Shown one piece after another: positions 55,544 through 64,000 of a stretch of DNA of 64,000 nucleotides. The stretch spans positions 1-64,000 of the forward strand of contig CALDSV010000006.1 in the NCBI GenBank assembly GCA_937924475.1, read 5' to 3'. Numbering within the stretch: position 1 is the first letter of the stretch; each line of letters begins with the position of its first letter. This DNA is from an uncultured bacterium. Lineage in GTDB: Bacteria > Nitrospirota > Thermodesulfovibrionia > Thermodesulfovibrionales > Thermodesulfovibrionaceae. The notes under the pieces are model-generated. The model did not search any database, was not told the DNA's origin, and worked only from the letters and a program-made list of their open reading frames with translations. The position numbers were made by a program, and so were the translations under genes.

Positions 55544-56784
55544 GCAAAAAATACATAAAGGAGATCCAAAATAGAGCAAAAAAAGCCATTAATAAACCTG
55601 CTCTTTATGGAGAAGACATAGATTTAAATAAATTTCAAAAATTCATTGAAAGAGGCAAGATTGAAAGCCTTGAACTTTTACCAGAACTTGCAAAAGAAGC
55701 AGCTTTGATGGCTGGAGTTGATGTAGAAGAAAAAGAGAGATCTGGGTCCTATGTTCAGATGGATCACTCTGTTGTTTATAGGAAGTTAAGCAAAATCTAT
55801 GAAGGAAAAGTAGAACTAATGAGCACAAACGAGGCTGTTGAAACCTATGATTGGCTTGAAGATTACTTTTGGAAAATAGTACCACCTGACACAGACAAAT
55901 ATACAGCACAGGTTGCCCTAAATCCTACCCATGGGTATTTTATAAGAATTCTTCCAGGACAAAAGCTTGATTATCCTCTTCAGACTTGTCTTATGATTGC
56001 AGAAGGATACATAAGTCAGAATGTCCACAATATAATAATAGTTGAAGAAGGAGCAGAGCTTCATGTAATTACAGGCTGCACTCTCTCTAAAGATGATGCT
56101 ACAGGAATTCATCTTGGTATTTCAGAATTTTATGTTAAAAAAGGTGGAAAACTATTTTTCACCATGATTCATAATTGGGCAGAAAACTTCTATGTGAGGC
56201 CAAGAACAGCAGTGGTAGTTGAAGAAGATGGTGTCTATGTCAATAACTATGCTTTGCTTAAGCCTGTAAAATCAATACAGTCAAGCCCTGTTGTTTATCT
56301 CAAGGGAGATAGAGCTTCAGCAAGATTCAACACTGTGATATATGGACTTAAAGACTCTCAAATTGATCTTGGTTCTAAAATTATTTTTGAAGGTAAGGAT
56401 ACAAAAGGTGAATCCCTTGCAAGAACAATAGCAGACCATAAAAGCGTTATATACTCCAGAGGAGACTTAATAGCAAAAACTCATGAATACTGTATGGGAA
56501 GACTTGACTGCAGAGGTATAATATTTTCAAAGGAAGCATCCATATATGCCATACCTCAACTTATTTCCTACGGAGCTGATAAAGCAGATCTATCTCATGA
56601 AGCATCTATTGGACCAATCTCTGAGGAACAGGTTGAGTATTTAATGTCCAGAGGTATGACTAAAGACGAGGCTACAAGCCTAATTACAAGCGGATTCCTA
56701 AATCTTGACATTCCCTTCCTTCCAGAGATTATTGACAAACATATAAAGGAAGTAATAAGACTAACAGCTAAAGAATCTCTATGA
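55525..56784 (+). CDS. sufB: SufB/SufD-family Fe-S scaffold protein
   Basis: SufBD core: VSYGADKADLSHEASIGPISEEQVEYLMSRGMTKDEA. Confidence 0.9.
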   Translation: MCHMPVSKKYIKEIQNRAKKAINKPALYGEDIDLNKFQKFIERGKIESLELLPELAKEAALMAGVDVEEKERSGSYVQMDHSVVYRKLSKIYEGKVELMSTNEAVETYDWLEDYFWKIVPPDTDKYTAQVALNPTHGYFIRILPGQKLDYPLQTCLMIAEGYISQNVHNIIIVEEGAELHVITGCTLSKDDATGIHLGISEFYVKKGGKLFFTMIHNWAENFYVRPRTAVVVEEDGVYVNNYALLKPVKSIQSSPVVYLKGDRASARFNTVIYGLKDSQIDLGSKIIFEGKDTKGESLARTIADHKSVIYSRGDLIAKTHEYCMGRLDCRGIIFSKEASIYAIPQLISYGADKADLSHEASIGPISEEQVEYLMSRGMTKDEATSLITSGFLNLDIPFLPEIIDKHIKEVIRLTAKESL

Positions 56785-57669
56785 TTCCTCTCCAGAGGGT
56801 GGACTCATAGGTGGTCCACCCTCTATTAAATGACTTCCATCACAACTTTTAGAAGTATTATAGTTTGAAAGCTTTTCTCTACAAGTGGAAAAGGTTAAAT
56901 TTAGTGAAAGGCAAATCTCCCTAACAGCGGAGATTATGCTTTCCCTCTTTTGGTCTTCTAAATAAATTGAATTTCCTCTCCTTTTCCCTCTTCTTATATA
57001 CAAATCCTCAAGTATGGGGACCCTTTCAGGGAATCTCTCCTTTAGTCTTTTCCAGCTATCTAATCTTGGCTTAAAGGTACTCACAGTAACATGGGACACT
57101 CCAGCAGACTTAGCTAAGGAGAGTATCTCAAAGGCTTCATCTTCATTTATTGTAGGAATTATTGGATCAAACCTTAAGCCTGTTGGTATTCCCTCTTTAC
57201 TTAATCTTTCTAAAGCATTTAATCTCTTGAAAGGACTTGGTGCATAAGGTTCAAGCTGGGAGGAATACTTTAAAGTTGTAATTGTAATGGTTACAGCGGA
57301 AGCCATATTTTTAAGTAAATCTATGTCTCTACAGACTATGTCACTTTTGGTTATTATTAGAACCTTCAAGGACTCTTTTCCAAAAATTTTCAAACAATCT
57401 CTTGTAAGTGCCTTTTGTCTTTCCATAGGTGGATAGGGATCTGATGTATTGCAAAGAGAAATAAGACTTCCCTTTGGAAGCTTTCTTATCTCTCTGCTGA
57501 GTACTTCGAGTAGTCGTGGTTTTTGTCGACATTTAAAAAAATCCTTTATGTAAGAGGATGCATAACAATAGATGCATGCATGGGCACAGCCTGTATAGGG
57601 ATTAAGAGAATACTTGGGAGGACAACTACAGAGTTCATTCTTCCATGGATCAAATCTTTGTAAATACAT
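56779..57669 (-). CDS. SPL-family radical SAM protein
   Basis: LNPYTGCAHACIYCYAS cluster motif; SNTSDPYPP-like region. Confidence 0.87.
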   Translation of the reverse strand: MYLQRFDPWKNELCSCPPKYSLNPYTGCAHACIYCYASSYIKDFFKCRQKPRLLEVLSREIRKLPKGSLISLCNTSDPYPPMERQKALTRDCLKIFGKESLKVLIITKSDIVCRDIDLLKNMASAVTITITTLKYSSQLEPYAPSPFKRLNALERLSKEGIPTGLRFDPIIPTINEDEAFEILSLAKSAGVSHVTVSTFKPRLDSWKRLKERFPERVPILEDLYIRRGKRRGNSIYLEDQKRESIISAVREICLSLNLTFSTCREKLSNYNTSKSCDGSHLIEGGPPMSPPSGEES

Positions 57670-57705
57670 AATTTATTATGTCACAATATAATATAATTCT
57701 TGGAT

Positions 57706-58377
57706 ATGAAGGAAACTCAACAAATTAAATCAATGTTTGATAAAATCGTTTTGCGATATGATCTTCTAAATAGATTACTCTCTTTTGGGCAGGATATCCT
57801 TTGGAGAAAAAAAATGGCAAAAGAGGCTTTGAAAGATGGCTCTCAACTTATATTAGACCTTGCAGTGGGGACAGGAGATTCAGCTAAAGAACTCTTAAAT
57901 AAAAGATTGAAAGTAATAGGAGTTGACATAAGTTTTGAAATGCTCAAGATTGCAAAGGGAAAAATTCAAAAAAACTTTTTTCCCCTACGTGCCTCAGCCT
58001 ATGAGCTTCCTTTCAGAGAAAAAGTATTTGATGCTGTTACCTGTGCATTTGGCATTAGAAATATGCATGCAACAGAAATAGCTTTGAGAGAGATTCATCG
58101 AGTTATTAAAGATAATGGAAAAATAATAATACTTGAGTTCTCTCTACCCAAGGGTTTTTTGAAGAAACCTTATTTGATATATCTAAAAAATATTGTACCA
58201 ATAATTGCTTCTTTTCTCTCCTGTCGGTCTGCATATGAATATCTGGGCTCTTCCATAGAGGAATTTTTTAAACCCGAGGAATTCTCTAAGCTTTTACAAA
58301 ATTGCGGATTTAAAAACTTAAGGATTTATTCCTTAAGTTTAGGCGCTGTTTATCTTTATGTGGGAGAGAAAACTTAA
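57706..58377 (+). CDS. ubiE: Demethylmenaquinone methyltransferase UbiE/MenG
   Basis: YDLLNRLLSFGQDILWRKKM, LDLAVGTGDSAKEL, CAFGIRNM. Confidence 0.93.
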   Translation: MKETQQIKSMFDKIVLRYDLLNRLLSFGQDILWRKKMAKEALKDGSQLILDLAVGTGDSAKELLNKRLKVIGVDISFEMLKIAKGKIQKNFFPLRASAYELPFREKVFDAVTCAFGIRNMHATEIALREIHRVIKDNGKIIILEFSLPKGFLKKPYLIYLKNIVPIIASFLSCRSAYEYLGSSIEEFFKPEEFSKLLQNCGFKNLRIYSLSLGAVYLYVGEKT

Positions 58378-59771
58378 AAATTATTTTTCTTTTCAATCTC
58401 TTTTTTCATCTTATCATAACATTCTGGACAAATGCTGTGTGTAAACTCTGCTTCTGTATGTTGTTTAAGATAACTCTCAAGTTTCATCCAGTAACCCTCG
58501 TCATTTCTTATTTTTTTGCACCAAGAACATATGGGTATGAGCCCTTTCAATGTTCTTATATTTTCCAATGCTTTCTTGAGTTCTTCAATGAGTTTTTCCC
58601 TATTTTCATCATAAACTTTTTTATCTGTTATATCCTCTCCCGCACTAACAGTGGCAACTATTTTACCCTCTGTATCTCTTAAAACCGTATTATGCCAAGC
58701 AAAAATTCTTTCTGAGCCATCCTTTCTTAAAACTTTACTTTCGAAGTAATGAGTAATTTCAATTTCTCCAGAAATTACACTATCGAATATTAACTTTACA
58801 CCTTCTCTATCTTTTTCAGGTATTACTGTATTTATCCAGTCTTTCCACATCAATTCCTCCTTTGTATAGCCTAACTTTTCTGCTCCTTTTCGATTAATAC
58901 GCATAATTTTTCCTGTTCTATCTAAAACTACGAAAATTAGATCAAGTACTTCTGTATAGGTATCGAGCTTTATATAAGCATTTTTAAGATTTTGTTCACT
59001 CTCTTTTAATTTTTTCCATAATAAATTGAAGGGGTCTTTAAAGGCTGTTTTAACTATAGCTTTATAGATAAAGAAAAAAGAGATTATCTTAAAAATATGA
59101 CCTATAAAATTAAAAGCATCGTATACGCTTACATATTTTGTGAAAGATAATTCTGCAAAAATTGAGGTTATCAATCCTAATTGCACATATTGAAAGGTTA
59201 AATCAGGAAAGGATTTTCTATTTTTTCTCATAAGAATCAAAGAGATTGCTAAAATAAGACAAATAACATACTCACTGTAAATTTTGAAAGAAGTAAGTCC
59301 TTTGCCTTCAATGTAGCAGTCAGGGAAAAATTTAAAAAAGAAGATAGATAGTAAAATTATTGCCGTAATGGCAGAGTAGAGAAACATCAATGGATATATC
59401 CTAACCCTTTTATCAATAAAAAAAGTAGCAAAAAGAAAACTGAAACTTTCTAAATATCTTGCCGATATCCATAGTTGAGTTGGAAGATTTGCATCAAAGC
59501 CTTGAAATATGTTCATACCTTTAAAGGAAAGTGTATGAATTAGGTCAAGGATAACAATAAACAAATAGGAAATACCAAGGAAATTTAAATATCCCTGTTC
59601 AATTTTATCTCCTAAATTATAAGCAATAATAAAAATCATAGCGCCTATTATTATGCTGTAGAGCTCTGCAAGAGTGTGAAATAGTAAATAATTATAGAGA
59701 GCACTCAAAGATATTACTGAGAGGACAATTAAGAAAAAAATATAATCTTCATATTTTTGTAAAAATTTCAT
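58374..59771 (-). CDS. MASE3-PAS sensor protein with C-terminal CxxCKKIR/CxxC motif, no kinase domain
   Basis: MASE3-like TM region, PAS/PAC, LIPICSWCKKIRNDEGYWMKLESYLKQHTEAEFTHSICPEC terminus. Confidence 0.82.
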   Translation of the reverse strand: MKFLQKYEDYIFFLIVLSVISLSALYNYLLFHTLAELYSIIIGAMIFIIAYNLGDKIEQGYLNFLGISYLFIVILDLIHTLSFKGMNIFQGFDANLPTQLWISARYLESFSFLFATFFIDKRVRIYPLMFLYSAITAIILLSIFFFKFFPDCYIEGKGLTSFKIYSEYVICLILAISLILMRKNRKSFPDLTFQYVQLGLITSIFAELSFTKYVSVYDAFNFIGHIFKIISFFFIYKAIVKTAFKDPFNLLWKKLKESEQNLKNAYIKLDTYTEVLDLIFVVLDRTGKIMRINRKGAEKLGYTKEELMWKDWINTVIPEKDREGVKLIFDSVISGEIEITHYFESKVLRKDGSERIFAWHNTVLRDTEGKIVATVSAGEDITDKKVYDENREKLIEELKKALENIRTLKGLIPICSWCKKIRNDEGYWMKLESYLKQHTEAEFTHSICPECYDKMKKEIEKKNNF

Positions 59772-59835
59772 TTTTTTTGATTATATCAAAAATAACATTG
59801 TGATAAAATATATTATACTTCAATAGGAGTGAATA

Positions 59836-60642
59836 ATGTTCCCTTATCCAAATATTAGCCCAGAGATAGTTAAAATTGGTCCGCTGTCAATTCGCTGGTA
59901 TGGCTTAATGTATCTTATCGGTTTTATTTCTTCTTATTTAATAGTAAAAAGGGAAATAAAAAGAAAGGGATTGAGGGTTGAAAGAGATTTTCTTGAAAAT
60001 CTCTATTTTTACCTGATTTTAGGACTTCTAATTGGAGCAAGACTGGGCTATGTGGTTTTTTATAATTTATCCTACTATCTGGAAAATCCTTTTGAAATTT
60101 TTGCTATTTGGCATGGTGGCATGTCTTTTCATGGTGGTCTTCTTGGAGTAATTGTATCAGCTTGGATTTTTTCAAAAATAAAAAAATTTGATTTTTTTAC
60201 CCTTACTGACATGCTTGTTATATCTGCACCAATAGGTCTTGGATTAGGCAGAATAGGTAATTTCATTAATGGAGAACTTTATGGAAAAGTTACAGATGTC
60301 CCCTGGGCAATGGTTTTTCCTCAAGGTGGACCATTCCCAAGGCATCCCAGTCAACTTTATGAAGCAGCCTTTGAAGGAGTTTTATTATTCACTATTCTAT
60401 GGTTTTTGAAAGACAAATTTAGTAGTTCTGGGATTATCTCCTCTATATTCTTAATTCTCTATGGCCTATTTCGATTCTTCATAGAGTTTTTCAGAGAACC
60501 AGATCCTCAGATAGGCTATATTTTAGGGATAGTTACCATGGGTCAAGTTTTATGTAGTATTATGATAATTATTGGTTTAACCTTAATGTTTTACAGGAGT
60601 AAAAATGATAGAAATTTCTCAAGAATTAATAAAAAGACTTAA
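59836..60642 (+). CDS. lgt: Prolipoprotein diacylglyceryl transferase
   Basis: WYGLMYLIGF, GGLLG, GRIGNFINGELYG, HPSQLYEA. Confidence 0.96.
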   Translation: MFPYPNISPEIVKIGPLSIRWYGLMYLIGFISSYLIVKREIKRKGLRVERDFLENLYFYLILGLLIGARLGYVVFYNLSYYLENPFEIFAIWHGGMSFHGGLLGVIVSAWIFSKIKKFDFFTLTDMLVISAPIGLGLGRIGNFINGELYGKVTDVPWAMVFPQGGPFPRHPSQLYEAAFEGVLLFTILWFLKDKFSSSGIISSIFLILYGLFRFFIEFFREPDPQIGYILGIVTMGQVLCSIMIIIGLTLMFYRSKNDRNFSRINKKT

Positions 60643-61030
60643 TGATCTAAAAAAGCATACTTTTTTTGAAATCCTAAACCTTGCTGGAAGAGTATTTATA
60701 ATTGTTGATTATAATGAAAATGTTGTTATTGGAAAAAGAGGTTTTCTACCTCAAGAAAAGGAGCAAGGATTAGTCCTCGTTTTCAATAGTAAAATGAATT
60801 TTACCTGGGATGAAAATGCACTTACTGCTACTCTCTTTTTTGGGAATTCCCCGGAAAAATGCTACATACCCATTGATTTTATTGCTGGAGTTTTCTCTCC
60901 TGATCTAAGAATTCAACTTATAGTGCCAGTTTTAAAAAAAATAAAGCAAATAGAAGACGAATCCCCGGCTATCACTCAGGAGAATGATAAAGAAAAGATA
61001 ATTGATATTAAGAAGCTGAGAAAAAAATGA
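60605..61030 (+). CDS. SspB-like ClpXP adaptor candidate
   Basis: GLVLVFNSKMNFTWDENALTATLFFGNSPEKCYIPIDFIAGVFS resembles SspB core; tail IIDIKKLRKK. Confidence 0.65.
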   Translation: MIEISQELIKRLNDLKKHTFFEILNLAGRVFIIVDYNENVVIGKRGFLPQEKEQGLVLVFNSKMNFTWDENALTATLFFGNSPEKCYIPIDFIAGVFSPDLRIQLIVPVLKKIKQIEDESPAITQENDKEKIIDIKKLRKK

Positions 61031-61362
61031 GCTTGGAAAAGTATCTTAAAGAATTACTAATTCATCAAATTAGACAAAGGCTAAGCAAGATAAAACAAGA
61101 TTTAGAGCCTCTTCAATCCTCTCCTCCTGATTTGATAATAAAAAGTTACGGAATGACTATTGGATACATGGACATATTGATAGAAAAAGAAATTGACCCT
61201 GAAAGAATTACTAAATGGAAAAATCTCATAAAAGAGGGTAATAAATTAATTATTATAGTGCCTAAGGAAGAGAAACTGAAAATTACAGAAATCTTATGGA
61301 GAGAAGGGCTTGCTGAAAAAATAAGTATGGGAACATATGAGATCAACTTATCTTTGCCTTGA
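61027..61362 (+). CDS. Hypothetical protein
   Basis: 111-aa ORF, ATGA overlap with upstream gene. Confidence 0.65.
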   Translation: MSLEKYLKELLIHQIRQRLSKIKQDLEPLQSSPPDLIIKSYGMTIGYMDILIEKEIDPERITKWKNLIKEGNKLIIIVPKEEKLKITEILWREGLAEKISMGTYEINLSLP

Positions 61363-62052
61363 GATAAAATCCTCCAAGCAAAGCTTTTGAATCTCTTCTG
61401 TAACAAATGTTCCTCTTAACATTTTACCCTCCACCATATAAATAACCATCTCTGCTATATTTGTGGCGTGATCTGCTATCCTTTCAAGGTATTTAGCTAT
61501 GAACATTCTTTTAAGAGCAAGGGGAATTATATCAGGATTTTTTATCATTAACTCAAAAAGTTCATTATGATTATTTTTAAGAAGCTCATCTACTTTATCA
61601 TCTCTTTTTATAACATCGTAGCATAAGTCTACATCTTCTTTCACAAAAGCATTTATAACATCTTCTACCATACTTTCAGTAATTTCTGCCATTTTAGGAA
61701 TATTTACGAAAGGTTTTAGAAAAGGTTCTTGGTTTAATTCTACGGCTCTTTCAGCAATATTCACAGCAAAGTCACCCATTCTCTCAAGATCAGTGGATAT
61801 TTTCATTGCCGTGGTTATAAATCTTAAGTCCTTTGCCATAGGTTGTCTAAGGGCTATTAATCTTATACATTCTTCATTTATATCCACTTCAAGACCATTT
61901 ATAAGATTGTCTCTTGATATAACCTGTTTTGCCAATTCGTTGTCTCTCTCAATAAGAGCTTTGACAGCCTTTCTTACTCCCTCTTCCACCAGACAACCCA
62001 GTATAAGTATCTTTTCTTTTAATTTTCTTAATTCTTCATCTAATATCCCCAT
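61348..62052 (-). CDS. phoU: Phosphate signalling protein PhoU
   Basis: RQPMAKDLRFITTAMKISTDLERMGDFAVNIAE, YLERIADHATNIAEMVIYMVEGK. Confidence 0.95.
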   Translation of the reverse strand: MGILDEELRKLKEKILILGCLVEEGVRKAVKALIERDNELAKQVISRDNLINGLEVDINEECIRLIALRQPMAKDLRFITTAMKISTDLERMGDFAVNIAERAVELNQEPFLKPFVNIPKMAEITESMVEDVINAFVKEDVDLCYDVIKRDDKVDELLKNNHNELFELMIKNPDIIPLALKRMFIAKYLERIADHATNIAEMVIYMVEGKMLRGTFVTEEIQKLCLEDFISRQR

Positions 62053-62218
62053 GCCATCCTCCTTAAGTTTCCTTAGGTTATTATACAGTTAAGATGTCTT
62101 TATTAACAAGATACTGATAAAGAGATTATTTAAAAACTTAAATAAAAAAACCTTCTTAATTATTGTAATTGATGTTCCATATATCTATTAAAACGCATTA
62201 AAAGGAAATGAATTGTCC

Positions 62219-63076
62219 TTAACCAAATCTTCCTGTTATGTAGTCTTCTGTGAGTTTTTGGGAGGGTACAGTAAATATTTTTTGAGTGTTTGCAAACTCA
62301 ATTAACTCTCCCAAGTACATGAAACCTGTCCAGTCAGAAACTCTCGCTGCCTGTTGCATGTTATGGGTGACGATTATTATTGTTAATCTATCTTTAAGTT
62401 TCATAATTAATTCCTCTATTTTTGATGTAGATATTGGATCCAAAGCACTTGTAGGCTCATCAAACAAGAGAACATCAGGTTCAATAGCTATAGCTCTTGC
62501 TATACATAATCGTTGCTGTTGTCCTCCCGAAAGACTATAAGCATTGGCATTAAGCCTATCTTTTACTTCATCCCAAAGGGCTGATGCTCTCAGTGCCCAC
62601 TCCACTTTCTCTTGAATTAATTTTTTATCTCTTACCCCATTTACTCTTAATCCGTAAGCTACATTTTCAAAAATGGATTTCGGAAAGGGATTAGGTCTCT
62701 GAAAAACCATACCTATTCTTCTTCTCAGATCAAGAACATCTATCTTAGGATTTGCTATATTAATACCCTCAGGATGAAAAATAATATCTCCTTCATATCT
62801 TGAACCTGGATAGAGATCATGCATTCTGTTGAAACATCTTAGTAGAGTAGTTTTACCACATCCGCTCGGTCCAATAAGAGCAGTTATTTTTTTTGTAGGA
62901 ATTTTAAGATTGATATTTTTTAAAGCTCTAAACTCTCCATAGTAGAAATTTAAATCCTTTACCTCCAGTTTTATTTCACCTTCTGGTTTTTGAATAGCAT
63001 TTCCCATTTCTGAAACCCTCTCTGCAGTGAATGAAAAAAAATTTTTGATGCTTTCTATCATAGATCCAATTACCAT
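62219..63076 (-). CDS. pstB: Phosphate ABC transporter ATPase PstB
   Basis: [55 protein letters not shown]. Confidence 0.96.
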   Translation of the reverse strand: MVIGSMIESIKNFFSFTAERVSEMGNAIQKPEGEIKLEVKDLNFYYGEFRALKNINLKIPTKKITALIGPSGCGKTTLLRCFNRMHDLYPGSRYEGDIIFHPEGINIANPKIDVLDLRRRIGMVFQRPNPFPKSIFENVAYGLRVNGVRDKKLIQEKVEWALRASALWDEVKDRLNANAYSLSGGQQQRLCIARAIAIEPDVLLFDEPTSALDPISTSKIEELIMKLKDRLTIIIVTHNMQQAARVSDWTGFMYLGELIEFANTQKIFTVPSQKLTEDYITGRFG

Positions 63077-63990
63077 ATGTATTTTCTCCTTACTTTTTGC
63101 CTAAAATAGTAAGCTATAGCGTTCATTAAGACTGTTAAAATAAGCAATATAAATCCTGCGGCTGCAGCATTAACCTGAAAGGCTGCTTGGGGTCTGGAAA
63201 CCCAGTTAAATATTTGAATGGGCAGAACTGTGAAAGGTGACATGAAAACTTCCCAAATTTTATCCACTGATATAAAGGGAAAATCGGATGTAAAAGGAGA
63301 AGGTGGTAAAAAAGCAATAAAGGTAAGAGCACCAATTGTTATAAGAGGTGCTGTCTCTCCAATAGCACGAGATGCAGCAATTATTAGACCTGTCAGTATT
63401 CCGCCTAAGGAGTAAGGCAAAATGTGGTCTCTCACAGTATCCCATTTTGTTGCACCTACTGCATAAGCTCCCTCTCTTATGTCACGGGGGATTCTTCTAA
63501 TGGCTTCTCTTGTATTTACCACTATTACCGGTAACATGAGAATACTCAAAGTTAAGCCAGCTGTTAAGATACTTTCTCCAAATTTAAATCTATAGACAAA
63601 AATACCCAAAGCTAATAATCCGTAGATAATAGCCGGTACTGCAGCAAGATTATTTATGTTTAGTTCAATTATTGTCTCAATTTTACCTATGATACCTCTT
63701 TTTGTTGCATATTCCTCCAAATAAATTCCTGCTGGAATTCCAATAAGTAATGACCAAAATATGGCTCCAGCCATCACAAGAAGAGTTCCCACCCAGCCTG
63801 AAAGAATTCCAGCTTGATCAGGAAATCTTGAGGGAAAAGACACATAAAAGGAAGGATCCTTGATTTTCTCTAAGCCATCAATAAATAAATTAATTATTAA
63901 TGTAAAAAGAAAAGAGAGCACTATGAGAAAAGCTAAAGCTCCAATTATAGGAAATAATATGTCAGGTCTTGAAGTATTTTTTCTTTTCAT
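63070..63990 (-). CDS. pstA: Phosphate ABC transporter permease PstA
   Basis: PstA-type permease, [49 protein letters not shown]. Confidence 0.94.
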   Translation of the reverse strand: MKRKNTSRPDILFPIIGALAFLIVLSFLFTLIINLFIDGLEKIKDPSFYVSFPSRFPDQAGILSGWVGTLLVMAGAIFWSLLIGIPAGIYLEEYATKRGIIGKIETIIELNINNLAAVPAIIYGLLALGIFVYRFKFGESILTAGLTLSILMLPVIVVNTREAIRRIPRDIREGAYAVGATKWDTVRDHILPYSLGGILTGLIIAASRAIGETAPLITIGALTFIAFLPPSPFTSDFPFISVDKIWEVFMSPFTVLPIQIFNWVSRPQAAFQVNAAAAGFILLILTVLMNAIAYYFRQKVRRKYIW

Positions 63991-64000
63991 CTCTAATAAA

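Noticed and set aside
62219-63990. pstBA-phoU arrangement as unusual
   Set aside because: Standard phosphate uptake gene set; ordinary region.

Overview
The window reads as a low-GC chromosomal segment of a thermophilic/anaerobic bacterium, probably a Thermodesulfovibrio-like Nitrospirota (inferred from protein character, not verified). Mostly housekeeping: an ABC anion transporter; lexA + Y-family polymerase; mnmA, argC, rpsI/rplM; a type IV pilus locus (minor pilins, two pilins, a two-component pair, pilMNOPQ); aroE, gpsA, nadA; a flagellin/flaG/fliD/fliS block; ftsK, uppP; an oxygen-defence/Fe-S cluster (Fur/PerR with a zinc ribbon, ferritin-like, flavodiiron protein, rubrerythrin, flavoprotein, radical SAM, sufCB); ubiE, lgt, phoU-pstBA. 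tRNA-Ala(GGC) and tRNA-Ser(CGA) are present; no rRNA, CRISPR array or transposase was seen. Main points of interest: (i) a protein-only RNase P (HARP) candidate translationally coupled to a LapA-LapB fusion; (ii) a Fur/PerR-family regulator fused to a rubredoxin-like zinc ribbon at the head of an O2-defence/minimal SUF cluster; (iii) a duplication scar (105-nt repeat pair with one mismatch plus decayed mnmA/argC remnants) bracketing an ABC exporter/MBL block; (iv) promoter-to-ATG geometry predicting leaderless mRNAs at lexA, aroE, the MBL gene and the perR-like gene; (v) possible CsrA-type sites in the flagellin leader; (vi) a large GspK/PilX-like pseudopilin lacking Glu5; (vii) several unusual fusions and poorly described modules (SfsA-DUF123, MASE3-PAS-CxxCKKIR, SspB-like protein). 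All calls are by eye; no searches were run.
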